Numbered from the stretch's first letter, positions 17,729 to 27,770 are shown. The stretch is 64,000 nucleotides of DNA from an uncultured Lachnospiraceae bacterium (GCA_944376125.1 CALWBQ010000038.1:1-64000), one strand, 5' to 3'. Made by a program: numbers and translations. The notes: generated by a model not told the origin, from the sequence alone.

Positions 17729-18646
17729 ATGGCGGCCGGGAGACCGGAGAAAAACAGCAGGACAAGCTGTGTAATTTTAAATTATAATGACAGCAGAACC
17801 ACTGTGGAACAAGTAAGGCGGATTTGTGGATATCCCAGCTTGGATGCCATTGTTGTTGTGGACAACGCCTCCGCAGCAGAGGATTGGGAAAATCTCCAGC
17901 TCTCGGTTGGCGGCATAGAAAAGGTGCGGCTGATCCGAGCGGAGAGGAATGGCGGGTACGGGGCAGGAAATAATATAGGTATCCGGTATTCAGTCAGAGA
18001 ACTGGGAGCCCGCTATGTCCTGATTGCCAATCCTGACACGGTCTTTTCTGACATCTGCGTGAAAAATTTGAGAAGAATTCTGGAAAACCACAGGGAAGCC
18101 GCTGCCGCCGCCCCGGTAATGATTGATCCTGTGTTTGGCAGGCAGAGAAATGGCTGGAAACTGACCGGCTTCTGGGGGAGCCTTATAAAAACTGGGCCCG
18201 TGTGCCGCAGAACCCTGTGCCGGCTTCTGGCGGGAAGGCTGGACTATCCGGAGAGCTATTTTGAAGGAAAAAAGGCTGTATGGGTAGATTCGGTTCACGG
18301 TTCCCTGCTGATGACAGACGCCGCAAAGATGCTGGAGTGCGGCGGGTATGATGAACATGTATTCCTCTACAATGAAGAGGATATCCTGGCCCGGAGGCTG
18401 AAAGCGGGAGGATGGAAGACCGCCCTGCTCCTGACTCAGACCTACCGCCACGAGCATTCCGCCTCTATATCCAAAAGCGTGAAACGTTCGCTGGACCGCC
18501 AACGGCTCCGCCACCAAAGTGCTATGTATTATTATCAGGAATATCTTCACATTAACTGGCTGGAGAGACTGGCAGCCCGCTGCTTTTTTGCAGCGATTTT
18601 GGGTGAGATCTGGTTCTGCCGGTCTGTTTTGAAAATGGAAGGGTAA
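17729..18646 (+). CDS. Family 2 glycosyltransferase (rhamnosyl/galactofuranosyl-like)
   Basis: 305 residues. CVILNYNDSRTTVEQVRRI, VVVDNASAAED, AERNGGYGAGNNIG and a late VDSVHGSLLMTDAAKM with FLYNEEDIL match the WbbL/GlfT-like GT2 group, often rhamnosyl- or galactofuranosyltransferases. The start is set by an AGAGGTGAG site; an upstream in-frame ATG at 17654 lies deep in the preceding gene. With Glf and RfbC in the same operon either sugar is possible. Confidence 0.85.
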   Translation: MAAGRPEKNSRTSCVILNYNDSRTTVEQVRRICGYPSLDAIVVVDNASAAEDWENLQLSVGGIEKVRLIRAERNGGYGAGNNIGIRYSVRELGARYVLIANPDTVFSDICVKNLRRILENHREAAAAAPVMIDPVFGRQRNGWKLTGFWGSLIKTGPVCRRTLCRLLAGRLDYPESYFEGKKAVWVDSVHGSLLMTDAAKMLECGGYDEHVFLYNEEDILARRLKAGGWKTALLLTQTYRHEHSASISKSVKRSLDRQRLRHQSAMYYYQEYLHINWLERLAARCFFAAILGEIWFCRSVLKMEG

Positions 18647-18666
18647 GTGCAGGGAGAAATGCTGGA

Positions 18667-19701
18667 ATGGGAGAATTGATATCGATCATTGTGCCGGTCT
18701 ACAATGGTGAGGCATATCTGGAGCGGTGTGTCTCATCGATCACCGGCCAGAGCTACCGGGATCTGGAGATTCTTCTGGTAGACGATGGGTCCAGAGACAG
18801 GTCTCTGAAACTATGCCAGGAGCTGGCTGAAAAAGATGGACGCATCCGAGTGTTTTCGAAAGAAAACGGAGGCGTTGCCAGCGCCAGGAACCTGGGTTAC
18901 CGGAATATGACAGGGGACTGGTTTATGACCATGGACTCGGATGACTATATGGCGGCGAATGCTGTGGAAAGTCTCTGGGAAGCGGCGAAGAGAAACCAGG
19001 CAGAGGTGGCCATCGGGGGCATTGAGTTATTCTGGGACAGCGGCAGGTCCGGGGAAAGACGGCAGGCAGAAGGGGACTGGTCCGGCACTCTGGCGGAATT
19101 TACCGACCAAATGCTGCTCCCCCTCTTTGATCTGCAGCTGATTCATAATCAGAATAATAAGCTCTACCGGGCTGCCAGGCTGTACTATGATGAGACCATG
19201 TCCATCAATGAAGATGTGTGGTTTTCTGTCCGGATGCTGACCAGGTGCTCCAGAGTCGCTGTGATACCGGAGATTGTGACCTTTTACCGGCAGCATCAGG
19301 AGGGAGAAAGTCTGGTGAGCCGGTTTTATGAGAACGGAGTGGACACCTGTTTCGTTTTGCTGAAGGCTGTTATGGGACTGCTGAAAAAAGGGCAGGCCAG
19401 CTCTGAGGTGAGAAATGGGATGTATAACCGTATGGTGTTCCATATCTGCGGATTTGCAGGGCTGGCCTATTACCGTGCCGGCTACAGCCGGAGCCAGTGT
19501 CTGGGGGAGATCCGCGGTCTTTTGAGCCGGAAAGAATTTATGCAGCTTCTCTTCAAGGTCAGGCCGGAGGGCCTTAAAAATACTCTGGCCGTATTTGTAC
19601 TGCGCCGCCGCTGGGCACGGCTGTACCACTGGATGTGCCTGATGTTATACGGACGGCAGAGGCGGGAATATGTTCGCCGCCGGAAAGGAACGATTGTATG
19701 A
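18667..19701 (+). CDS. Family 2 glycosyltransferase
   Basis: 344 residues. The GT-A core is clear: ISIIVPVYNGEAYLERCVSS, LLVDDGSRDRS, KENGGVASARNLG and TMDSDDYM (metal-binding DSD). This is the EpsJ/WaaE-like type common in capsule loci. Donor and acceptor are unknown. It overlaps the aminotransferase gene by 4 bases. Confidence 0.9.
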   Translation: MGELISIIVPVYNGEAYLERCVSSITGQSYRDLEILLVDDGSRDRSLKLCQELAEKDGRIRVFSKENGGVASARNLGYRNMTGDWFMTMDSDDYMAANAVESLWEAAKRNQAEVAIGGIELFWDSGRSGERRQAEGDWSGTLAEFTDQMLLPLFDLQLIHNQNNKLYRAARLYYDETMSINEDVWFSVRMLTRCSRVAVIPEIVTFYRQHQEGESLVSRFYENGVDTCFVLLKAVMGLLKKGQASSEVRNGMYNRMVFHICGFAGLAYYRAGYSRSQCLGEIRGLLSRKEFMQLLFKVRPEGLKNTLAVFVLRRRWARLYHWMCLMLYGRQRREYVRRRKGTIV

Positions 19702-20801
19702 AAAAAACAACAGAGCCAATCCTGGTTACCCGCTCTTCCCTTCCGCCCATGGAAGACTATATTGAAAAACTGCGGTTGATCTGGGACACTGCCTGGATGA
19801 CTAATATGGGGCCATACCATGAAGAATTGAAGGAAAAGCTGAAAGAATATCTGAAGGTAGACGGGCTTGAGCTGTTTGTCAATGGACACACTGCCCTGGA
19901 GATGGTGATTCAGGCTTTCGGACTCAAGGGGGAGGTCATCACGACGCCATTCAGCTTTTCTTCCACGACTCACGCGATTGTCAGGAACGGGCTGACTCCG
20001 GTGTTCTGCGATATTGACCCGCAAAATTTTACGATAGATGTGAGCAAGCTGGAGAAACTGATAACGGACAGGACGTGTGCCATTCTTCCAGTCCATGTGT
20101 ATGGCAATCTGTGTGATGTGGCGGCGATCCAGGAGATCGCTGACCGGCATGGGCTGAAGGTAATCTACGATGCTGCACATACCTTTGGGGAAGAGCTGGA
20201 TGGAAAGGGCGTCGGCAGCTTTGGGGACGCTTCTATGTTTAGCTTTCATGCCACTAAAGTATACAACACGATTGAGGGGGGCGCCGTCGCTTTTAAGGAG
20301 CCGTGGCTGGCAGATATCTTGTATAAGCTCAAAAATTTTGGCATTACCGGAAAAGAATCCGTAGAGTACATAGGCGGAAACGGAAAAATGAATGAATTCC
20401 AGGCAGCTATGGGCCTGTGCAACCTGAAGTATGTGGACGGCGAGATCAAAAAGCGCCAGGCAGTGGCAGAGAGATACCGGGAGAAGCTGGAGGATGTAAA
20501 AGGGATTCGCCTGGCTGTTCCGAATCCACGGATCAAGTACAATTACGCTTATATGCCGGTGGTGTTTGAATCCTTTTCATATACCAGGGATGAAATCTAT
20601 GACCGGCTGGCTGAGCACAATATTTTTGCCAGAAAGTATTTCTATCCCTGCATCAATGCCTATGAATGCTACAGAGGCCGGTTTGACCCGGACGAGACGC
20701 CGGTGGCAAAGCGGATCTCCGGCCAGGTATTGACCCTGCCAATCTACGCAGATTTGGATCTGGAAGCCGTGGATGAGATCTGCCGAATCATATTGGAGTA
20801 G
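19698..20801 (+). CDS. DegT/DnrJ/EryC1/StrS sugar aminotransferase
   Basis: 367 residues. The PLP lysine is Lys187 in SFHATKVYNTIEGG; VIYDAAHTFGEE carries the ring-stacking/Asp pair, and TTPFSFSSTTHAI is also typical. These enzymes transaminate NDP-keto-sugars, so the polymer should carry an amino sugar. The matching dehydratase or ketosugar source is not in this locus and must come from elsewhere. The start overlaps the preceding stop (ATGA); longer in-frame starts fall inside the previous gene. Confidence 0.92.
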   Translation: MKKTTEPILVTRSSLPPMEDYIEKLRLIWDTAWMTNMGPYHEELKEKLKEYLKVDGLELFVNGHTALEMVIQAFGLKGEVITTPFSFSSTTHAIVRNGLTPVFCDIDPQNFTIDVSKLEKLITDRTCAILPVHVYGNLCDVAAIQEIADRHGLKVIYDAAHTFGEELDGKGVGSFGDASMFSFHATKVYNTIEGGAVAFKEPWLADILYKLKNFGITGKESVEYIGGNGKMNEFQAAMGLCNLKYVDGEIKKRQAVAERYREKLEDVKGIRLAVPNPRIKYNYAYMPVVFESFSYTRDEIYDRLAEHNIFARKYFYPCINAYECYRGRFDPDETPVAKRISGQVLTLPIYADLDLEAVDEICRIILE

Positions 20802-20810
20802 AGGAGAAAC

Positions 20811-21791
20811 ATGATGGAAAAACCATTGGTGACAGTCAGCTGTATCGCGTACAACCATGAAAAATATATTGCAAAGGCACTGGACAGTTTTTTGATGCAG
20901 AAGACAGACTTTCCCTTTGAGATCGTGATCCATGACGACGCCTCCACAGACAAGACGGCGGATATCATACGGGAGTATGCCGCACGCTATCCGGACATTA
21001 TCCGCCCCATGTACCAGACGGAAAATCAATATTCCAAAGGTATTTCTAATATCAGCGGGGCCTTTAATTTCCCGCGGGCCAGGGGAAAATACATTGCCAT
21101 GTGTGAAGGGGATGACTATTGGATTGACGATACGAAGCTCCAGCGGCAGGCAGACTATATGGAGGCCCATCCGGAGTGTACCTTGTGTTTTCACGCGGCC
21201 AGGATTGAGTCTGAGGATAAGGCCATGCGGGCGAAGGAGATCCGTCCCTACAGGCACAGCAAAATCTGCACTCCGGAGGAAGTGATCGACAAGAAGTCTA
21301 ATTATCCTACGGCTTCCCTGATGTTCCCCGCCGCTCTGGGAAAGGCGCTGCCCCAGTGGTACCATGACTGCCCAGTGGGGGATGTCCCCATCCATATTTT
21401 TATGGCCAGCAAGGGGACTGTATACTATATGGATCGGAAGATGTCGGTGTACCGACAGGGGGTCAGTGTATCCTGGTCAAGCCAGATGGAGCGGGGGGAT
21501 TACAAGGAGAATTTGATTCGCCACCATAATGCCATGAAAAAGATGTTCCGGGCTTTCTCCAGGGACACAGGCCATATTTATGACAAGGCCATCCAGAGCG
21601 CTTTTAAGAGAATGGATTTTCTCACTCTTTTGAATACCAGGCAGTATCGGGAGGCAAAGCAGCGGGAGTACAGGCGCTATTACAGGGAGCTTCCGCTTCG
21701 CACCCGCTTTTTCATCGATATGGAATTGTACTGCCCTTGGCTCTATAAGGGACTTCAGAAACTATGGTACGCAGTAAGGAGCAGAGGATGA
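20811..21791 (+). CDS. Family 2 glycosyltransferase
   Basis: 326 residues. VTVSCIAYNHEKYIAKALDS, FEIVIHDDASTDKTADIIRE and MCEGDDYWIDDTKLQRQADY define a GT2 subgroup frequent in gut Firmicutes and Bacteroidetes capsule loci. The DDYW metal/acceptor site is intact. Two adjacent ATG codons follow GAGGAG. No membrane helix. Confidence 0.9.
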   Translation: MMEKPLVTVSCIAYNHEKYIAKALDSFLMQKTDFPFEIVIHDDASTDKTADIIREYAARYPDIIRPMYQTENQYSKGISNISGAFNFPRARGKYIAMCEGDDYWIDDTKLQRQADYMEAHPECTLCFHAARIESEDKAMRAKEIRPYRHSKICTPEEVIDKKSNYPTASLMFPAALGKALPQWYHDCPVGDVPIHIFMASKGTVYYMDRKMSVYRQGVSVSWSSQMERGDYKENLIRHHNAMKKMFRAFSRDTGHIYDKAIQSAFKRMDFLTLLNTRQYREAKQREYRRYYRELPLRTRFFIDMELYCPWLYKGLQKLWYAVRSRG

Positions 21792-23281
21792 CGATGAGAC
21801 AGACAGAAGCAGGGATCACAAACGGCCCGCAGAATCAGGGGGGATCATTAAAGAAAAAGGTTTTGGCAGGGCTTTTCTGGAAGGCATTGGAAAACGGAGG
21901 CGTCCAGATGGTTCAGCTGATAATTTCCCTGGTCCTGGCAAGGCTTTTGGGGCCCGACCGGTATGGAACCATCTCCCTGCTCCTTGTATTCATTGCGATC
22001 GCCAATGTGTTTATCCAGACGGGATTTCAGACATCTCTGATTCAGAAGCAGAAAGTAGATGAATTGGATTATTCGTCCGTCTTTTTCCTGAGCCTTGGGG
22101 TGGCAGCTGTTCTTTACGGGGCCATTTTTGCCGGGGCACCCGCGGTGGCATCTTTCTACCATGATCCGGAGCTGAGCCCTATGCTCAGAGTACTGGCTCT
22201 GATGATCTTTTTTGGGGCCGTTGTGTCTGTCCAGACTGCGATCGTATCGAAGAAGATGGAATTCCGGAAGATGTGCATAGCGAGTCTGCTGGCCACCTGC
22301 CTGTCCGGCATAGGCGGCGTGGCAGGCGCCTGGAGAGGCATCGGCACCTGGGCGCTGGTGGTTCAGCAGTTATCCAATCAGTTTTTGCTGATGATTTTTC
22401 TTTGGATTCTGGTGGGATGGAGGCCCAGGGCTCTTTTTTCCTGGAGGCGGGTAGAAGGTCTGTTCTCTTACGGGTGGAAGCTGATGTGCTCGTCCCTTAT
22501 CGATACGGTTTATAACAATCTCTATACTATGGTGATCGGGAAACTGTATCAGAAAGATATTGTAGGCTATTATAACCGGGGAAATCAGTTCCCGCAGCTA
22601 ATCGTCAACAATCTGGCGGCTTCGATCCAGGCTGTGATGCTGCCGGCGTTTGCGGCCAGCCAGGAAGACCGGGAGAGAATGAAGGCTATGGTGCGCCGTT
22701 CTATTATTACCAGCGCCTTTCTGGTATTCCCCATGATGGCTGGGCTGATCGCGGTGGCAAAGCCCTTGATCGCTATTGTTTTGACAGAGACGTGGCTGCC
22801 TTGCGTTCCTTTCCTTCAGATCATGTGCGTGGCATATTCGGTGTGGCCCATCCATGTGGCTAATCTCCAGGCAATCAATGCCATGGGGCGCAGTGATATT
22901 TACTTGAAGCTGGAGCTGGTGAAAAAGATACTGGGCCTTCTGGTGCTGGCTGTCAGCATCCCTTTTGGAATTTACACGATGGTCTGGCTGAAGGCCGCGA
23001 CAGATTTTGTGGGGACAGCTATCAATGCCTACCCGAATAAAAAACTCCTGGGCTACAGTTTCCTGGAACAATGGAAAGATGTATTCCCCTCCCTGCTCCT
23101 GTCTGTGGTGATGGGGCTGGCGGTGTACAGCCTGCAGTGGGTGATCCGCAATAATTGGCTTTTGCTGGCGGTACAGGTTATCGCTGGGGTGCTGATTTAT
23201 GGGGGATTGGCCTGGCTGTTTAAACTGGAGAGCTTTCTCTATCTGCTGGACACGGCGAAGGGGCTGATGGGCAAAAAGTAG
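21788..23281 (+). CDS. Wzx-like polysaccharide flippase (lipopolysaccharide biosynthesis protein)
   Basis: 497 residues with about 12-14 transmembrane helices. The N-terminal FWKALENGGVQMVQLIISLVL and LLGPDRYGTISLLLVFIAIANVF are typical of the WzxC/MOP-superfamily flippases that move undecaprenyl-linked repeats across the membrane. The start at 21788 overlaps the preceding stop (ATGA) with AAGGAG upstream. One of two flippase-type genes in this locus. Confidence 0.9.
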   Translation: MTMRQTEAGITNGPQNQGGSLKKKVLAGLFWKALENGGVQMVQLIISLVLARLLGPDRYGTISLLLVFIAIANVFIQTGFQTSLIQKQKVDELDYSSVFFLSLGVAAVLYGAIFAGAPAVASFYHDPELSPMLRVLALMIFFGAVVSVQTAIVSKKMEFRKMCIASLLATCLSGIGGVAGAWRGIGTWALVVQQLSNQFLLMIFLWILVGWRPRALFSWRRVEGLFSYGWKLMCSSLIDTVYNNLYTMVIGKLYQKDIVGYYNRGNQFPQLIVNNLAASIQAVMLPAFAASQEDRERMKAMVRRSIITSAFLVFPMMAGLIAVAKPLIAIVLTETWLPCVPFLQIMCVAYSVWPIHVANLQAINAMGRSDIYLKLELVKKILGLLVLAVSIPFGIYTMVWLKAATDFVGTAINAYPNKKLLGYSFLEQWKDVFPSLLLSVVMGLAVYSLQWVIRNNWLLLAVQVIAGVLIYGGLAWLFKLESFLYLLDTAKGLMGKK

Positions 23282-23317
23282 AAAGGCCGGAACACAGTAG
23301 AAAAAAAGGACATTTTG

Positions 23318-23326
23318 TGGTATGAT
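23318..23326 (+). promoter_or_regulatory. Possible internal extended -10 promoter
   Basis: TGG followed by TATGAT, in the only wider gap within this part of the locus. No -35 match is visible. It overlaps an in-frame ATG at 23322, favouring the later start of the following gene. Confidence 0.35.
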
Positions 23327-23351
23327 ACAGAGAATTAGCGACGGCACGGAA

Positions 23352-24386
23352 ATGAGGAAAAATGTGAAAGAAAAATACAATATCCTGCTGACCAGCGCGG
23401 GCAGGAGGAGTTATCTGGTAGATTATTTCAAAGAGGCACTGGGAGATGAGGGGTTGGTTCACGCAGCCAACAGCGAAGAGTGCACGGCCCTTTTGACCGC
23501 AGACAGAGCGGTGCTGACGCCTCTGATTTATGATAAAGAATACATTCCGTTTTTGCTGAAGTACTGCAAAGAGAATCAGATATCCCTGCTGATTTCTTTG
23601 TTTGATATTGATCTGCCGGTGTTGGCCGCCCATAGGAAAGCGTTTTCAGATGCCGGTGTGGAATTGGCGGTCTCGGATGAAGAAACGGTCAGGATCTGCA
23701 ATGACAAGTGGGAGACCTGCCAATTCCTGCGGAGAAATCACCTCCCTGTCCCCCGGACCTTCCTGTCGCTGCAGGATGCAGAGCGGGCGGCAGAAAAGGG
23801 GGAAGTTTCCTGGCCATTGATGGTAAAGCCCCGATGGGGAATGGGCTCTCTCTCTATTTTTCAGGCTGATGACAGAGAAGAATTGGAAGTCTTTTACAGG
23901 AAGGCACTGTCTGAGATTCGAACATCTTATCTCCGGTATGAAGCCTGCCAGGATGAGGAGGAATGTATTCTGATTCAGGAGAAGCTGGAGGGTGTGGAAT
24001 ACGGCCTGGATGTGATCAATGATCTGAATGGCAATTACTGCAATACCATTCCAAAACGAAAGAAGGCCATGAGATCCGGGGAGACGGACAGTGCGGAGAC
24101 GGTAGACAGCAAGGAGCTGAAAAAGCTGGGGGAGACCGTCAGCCATCTGCTGAGGCACAGAGGAAATTTGGACATGGACGTTTTTCAGTCCGGCGGCATG
24201 TATTATATTTTGGAAATGAATGCCAGGTTTGGAGGAGGCTACCCCTTTAGCCACGCGGCTGGGGTTAATCTGCCCAAAGCGATTATAAGCTGGGCTCAGG
24301 GGCGGGAGGCTGATCCGGAATGGCTGAAGGCCAGAGCCGGCGTCTGGGCGATGAAGGATATTCGGATCCTGGTATCCGAGAAGTAG
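23352..24386 (+). CDS. ATP-grasp domain protein (carbamoyl-phosphate synthase-like)
   Basis: 344 residues. NILLTSAGRRSYLVDYFKEALG, MVKPRWGMGSLS, VEYGLDVINDLNG and YILEMNARFGGGYPFSHAAG follow the CarB-like ATP-grasp fold, with the Glu and Asn metal ligands present in EMNAR. Free-standing members in glycan loci may ligate an amino acid or other acid to a sugar. The substrate is unknown. The start is uncertain: ATG at 23322 coincides with a promoter-like element, so 23352 is preferred, though its ribosome site is weak. Confidence 0.82.
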   Translation: MRKNVKEKYNILLTSAGRRSYLVDYFKEALGDEGLVHAANSEECTALLTADRAVLTPLIYDKEYIPFLLKYCKENQISLLISLFDIDLPVLAAHRKAFSDAGVELAVSDEETVRICNDKWETCQFLRRNHLPVPRTFLSLQDAERAAEKGEVSWPLMVKPRWGMGSLSIFQADDREELEVFYRKALSEIRTSYLRYEACQDEEECILIQEKLEGVEYGLDVINDLNGNYCNTIPKRKKAMRSGETDSAETVDSKELKKLGETVSHLLRHRGNLDMDVFQSGGMYYILEMNARFGGGYPFSHAAGVNLPKAIISWAQGREADPEWLKARAGVWAMKDIRILVSEK

Positions 24387-24399
24387 GAAAGGACTGGAC

Positions 24400-25086
24400 A
24401 TGCAGGATATTTTGTTGGTGATTCCCTCCTACAATGAGGAGAAGAATATTCAGACTGTTGTGGGGGAGCTGGAGAGAGATTTCCCAGAATTGGATTATAT
24501 TGTGGTTAATGATGGATCTACAGACCGGACTGCCCAGATATGCCGGGAAAATGGGTTTGAGCTGTTGGATCTGCCGGTCAATTTGGGGCTGGCAGGATGC
24601 TTTCAGGCGGGGATGAAGTACGCCTACAAAAAAGGATACCGGTATGCAATCCAGTTTGACGGGGATGGCCAGCATCGGCCGGAATACATCGAAGCTATGA
24701 GAAAGAAGATGGATGAGGGCTATGATATCGTCATTGGATCCAGATTTGTGGATGGGGCTAAGGACTATTCGCCAAGGATGATTGGGAGCCGTCTCATTGC
24801 AGGTGCGATCCGGCTGACTACCGGTGTGAAGATCACAGACCCGACATCCGGGATGAGAATGTTCAGCCGTCAGATGATACAGGAATTTGCCCTGCGTCTG
24901 AACTACGGACCGGAGCCGGATACGATTTCTTTTTTGGTAAAGCAGGGGGCCAAGGTAGCGGAGGTTCCGGTGAGGATTTCAGAGCGGCTGGCCGGAGAAA
25001 GCTATTTGAAGCCGCTGGTAGCAGCCAAATATATGGTGCGGATGCTGATTTCGATTCTGTTTATTCAGAATTTTCGGAAAAGATAG
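24400..25086 (+). CDS. Dolichyl-phosphate-mannose synthase-like GT2
   Basis: 228 residues. LLVIPSYNEEKNIQTVVGEL, IVVNDGSTDRTAQICRENG, NLGLAGCFQAGMKYA and QFDGDGQHRPEYI are the DPM1/GtrB signature. It probably makes a polyprenyl-phosphate sugar for a GT-C enzyme outside the membrane. It lacks C-terminal membrane helices; the DUF2304 protein encoded further on could be its membrane partner, as the two families often sit together. Confidence 0.9.
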   Translation: MQDILLVIPSYNEEKNIQTVVGELERDFPELDYIVVNDGSTDRTAQICRENGFELLDLPVNLGLAGCFQAGMKYAYKKGYRYAIQFDGDGQHRPEYIEAMRKKMDEGYDIVIGSRFVDGAKDYSPRMIGSRLIAGAIRLTTGVKITDPTSGMRMFSRQMIQEFALRLNYGPEPDTISFLVKQGAKVAEVPVRISERLAGESYLKPLVAAKYMVRMLISILFIQNFRKR

Positions 25087-25114
25087 GATCCGCCAGAAGA
25101 AAGGAAAAGCGGCT

Positions 25115-26458
25115 ATGCTGAGACGATTTTCGGATCTTTTGATAGAAACCCATGGATCCCTTGAGAAAAAGAATATGGTCTGGAACATTGCAGGGAGTTT
25201 TGTCTATGCGTTTGCCAGTATTCTCCTTTCTTTTGCGGTGATGAGGATTTCAGGCGACGAGATCGGCGGAATCTTTGCCTTTGGCTACAGCACGTTCGGC
25301 CAGCAGATGTTTACGGTTTCTTATTACGGAATCCGGCCGTTCCAGATTACAGATGGCACAGGAGAATACTCATTTGGAGATTATTTGGGACACCGTATTT
25401 TGACCAGCGCCCTGGCGGTGCTGATCGCGGCGATTTATCTGTCCTGGGCGGCGGCGTCAGGGGCATACACGGCGGCGAAGGGGGCGGCCGTCTTTCTGCT
25501 GGCAGTGTACAAGATCGTGGATGGCTTTGCTGATGTCTATGAATCTGAGTTCCAGCGCCGGGGCTGCCTGTATCTGACCGGAAAATCCAATACTTTTCGG
25601 ACCATCCTCTCGGTCTGTGTGTTCACAGGGGTGCTGATTTTGACCAAGGGAAGGGAATCAGGGGAGATAAGCCTGGTGGCGGCCTGCCTGGCGGCTGTGC
25701 TTGCCCAAATCCTGGGGGTGGTCCTTTTTAACTTCTCGGTGATCGGGAGGCTCCCGGGGGTGGTATGGGAGAGAAAAAATGGCCAGATCAAGCGGCTTTT
25801 TGGCCAGACGACTCTTCTCTTTGTGTCGGTATTTCTGGATTTTTATATTTTTTCTGCGGCAAAATACGCCATCGACGGCAATTTGACGGATGCTGACAGC
25901 GGCTATTTCAATTTGATTTTTATGCCTACATCGGTGATCTATCTGGTGGCAAATTTTGTGATCCGCCCCTTCCTGACCCAGCTTACGGTGCTGTGGACAG
26001 AAGGAAAATTTTCCGATTTTCGGAAACTGATTGGAAAGATAGCGGCCATGATAGGGGGCCTGACGGTTCTTGCCGTGGGCGGTACTGTGATTCTCGGCAA
26101 GTGGGTCTTGGGAATTATGGAGATTGTTCTGGGAGCCGGATATGGGGGAACTCTCACACGGTATCATGCGGCTTTCGCTGTGATTGTACTGGGGGGCGGA
26201 TTTTATGCCATGGGAAATCTGATGTATTATGCTCTGGTTATTATGCGGTGCCAGAAACGGATTTTCAGCGTGTATGCTGCAGTAGCTGCTGCGGCCCTGG
26301 TTCTGGCGCCGGCCATGGTAAACCGATGGAAGATATTGGGAGCCGCTGGGGCCTATCTTTGTTTTATGGCCCTATTGATGGGAGGGTTTGCCCTTCACGG
26401 GATCCGGGCATACTGGAAGGAAAAGCGGAGGAGAGGTGACGGGAATTCGTGTTGGTAG
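25115..26458 (+). CDS. Second flippase-type polytopic membrane protein
   Basis: 447 residues with about 12 transmembrane helices. WNIAGSFVYAFASILLSFAV, the GIFAFGYSTFGQQMFTVSYY region and a C-terminal LGGGFYAMGNLMYYALVIM fit the MOP-type polysaccharide transporter group, but it is clearly different from the flippase at 21788. It may move a lipid-linked sugar (for example the product of the DPM1-like enzyme) or a second repeat unit. Ribosome site AAAGGAAA. Confidence 0.75.
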   Translation: MLRRFSDLLIETHGSLEKKNMVWNIAGSFVYAFASILLSFAVMRISGDEIGGIFAFGYSTFGQQMFTVSYYGIRPFQITDGTGEYSFGDYLGHRILTSALAVLIAAIYLSWAAASGAYTAAKGAAVFLLAVYKIVDGFADVYESEFQRRGCLYLTGKSNTFRTILSVCVFTGVLILTKGRESGEISLVAACLAAVLAQILGVVLFNFSVIGRLPGVVWERKNGQIKRLFGQTTLLFVSVFLDFYIFSAAKYAIDGNLTDADSGYFNLIFMPTSVIYLVANFVIRPFLTQLTVLWTEGKFSDFRKLIGKIAAMIGGLTVLAVGGTVILGKWVLGIMEIVLGAGYGGTLTRYHAAFAVIVLGGGFYAMGNLMYYALVIMRCQKRIFSVYAAVAAAALVLAPAMVNRWKILGAAGAYLCFMALLMGGFALHGIRAYWKEKRRRGDGNSCW

Positions 26459-27396
26459 ATGTAATCGTGCCGGTCTACAAACCGGGGAAAAAGTTTAAGA
26501 GGATGCTGACAATGCTGGCGGCCCAGTCCTATCCGGTACACAAAGTGATTGTGGTGAATACGGAAAGAAAATATTGGAATGATGAGGAATTCGGGCAGAT
26601 TATTGACATGGAAGTCCATCATATCACAAAGGCGGAATTTGATCATGGCGCTGCCAGACACAGAGCTATCGAATATTCCCAGGCGGATGTAGTGATCTGC
26701 ATGACAGATGATGCGGTTCCGGCAGATCGCCGGCTGGTTCAGAAGCTGACGGACGCTCTGGAGTGGAAAGGTCCCCGCGGAGAGACCGTGATCGAGGCGT
26801 ATGCCAGGCAGCTCCCGGACAAAGACTGCGGATATCTGGAAGCCTACACCCGCTCCTTTAACTACCCGGATCAGAGCAGGATCAAAACGAAAGCGGATTT
26901 GAAGGAATTGGGAATCAAAACCTTTTTTGCATCCAATGTATGCTGTGCCTACTGGAGAGAGCTGTATCTTTCCCAGGGCGGCTTTATTCGCAGGACAATT
27001 TTTAATGAGGATATGATCTTTGCGGGAAAGGCCATCCAGGCTGGCTACGCAGTGGCTTATGCGGCAGACGCCAGAGTGATCCACTCCCATAATTATAACT
27101 GCCTGCAGCAGTTCAGAAGAAATTTTGACCTGGCCGTATCTCAGGCAGATCATCCAGAGGTGTTTGGGGGAATCCGCTCAGAAAGTGAGGGGATCCGGCT
27201 GGTCAGGCGGTCGGCGTCCTATCTGGTGAAAAAAGGCCGGTTCTATCTCCTTCCTGATCTGGTATTAAAAAGCGGCTTTAAATACCTGGGATACTGCCTG
27301 GGCAAAAGCTACAGGCATCTTCCGATGAAAGCAGTCAGGCTGTGTACGATGAACCCTGGATACTGGGAGAAGGAAGACATGGAGGAGCGACTATGA
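26449..27396 (+). CDS. Rhamnosyltransferase-like GT2
   Basis: 315 residues. VDVIVPVYKPGKKFKRML, HHITKAEFDHGAARHRAIEY and VICMTDDAVPADRRLVQKL match the rhamnosyltransferase branch of GT2, and the FFASNVCCAYWRE/FNEDMIFAG positions agree. RfbC in the same operon supports rhamnose as donor. It starts at GTG overlapping the flippase stop by 10 bases. Confidence 0.85.
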   Translation: MLVDVIVPVYKPGKKFKRMLTMLAAQSYPVHKVIVVNTERKYWNDEEFGQIIDMEVHHITKAEFDHGAARHRAIEYSQADVVICMTDDAVPADRRLVQKLTDALEWKGPRGETVIEAYARQLPDKDCGYLEAYTRSFNYPDQSRIKTKADLKELGIKTFFASNVCCAYWRELYLSQGGFIRRTIFNEDMIFAGKAIQAGYAVAYAADARVIHSHNYNCLQQFRRNFDLAVSQADHPEVFGGIRSESEGIRLVRRSASYLVKKGRFYLLPDLVLKSGFKYLGYCLGKSYRHLPMKAVRLCTMNPGYWEKEDMEERL

Positions 27397-27770
27397 TGAC
27401 AACAATGCTTAGAGTGCTGCTGATCGTGGTTTCCATTTTTACTATGGTTATGATGGTCAAAAAAATTAGACAGGCAAAGGTACAGATTGAAGATTCCATT
27501 TTTTGGCTGCTGCTTTCTTTCCTTTTGGTGATATTCAGTCTGTTCCCAGGGACGGCAGATCGGCTTGCAGCTCTGCTTGGCATTTATTCTACGGCAAATT
27601 TCCTGTTCCTGTTTACGATATTTCTTTTGTTGGTCAAGCTCTTTACCATGAGCCTGAGAATCTCCCAACTGGAGGCAAAGCTCAAGGAACTAACTCAGAA
27701 ATTAGCTCTTGATGAGCTGGAGAGACAGGAAAACCGCCAGAAAGATGGAAAAGACAGGAAAGAGATATGA
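27393..27770 (+). CDS. DUF2304 small membrane protein
   Basis: 125 residues with three transmembrane helices and a C-terminal coiled coil (LRISQLEAKLKELTQKLALD). SIFWLLLSFLLVIFSLFPGT is the core of DUF2304. This family is often encoded next to DPM1-like glycosyltransferases and may anchor them. Overlaps both neighbours by 4 bases. Confidence 0.85.
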   Translation: MMTTMLRVLLIVVSIFTMVMMVKKIRQAKVQIEDSIFWLLLSFLLVIFSLFPGTADRLAALLGIYSTANFLFLFTIFLLLVKLFTMSLRISQLEAKLKELTQKLALDELERQENRQKDGKDRKEI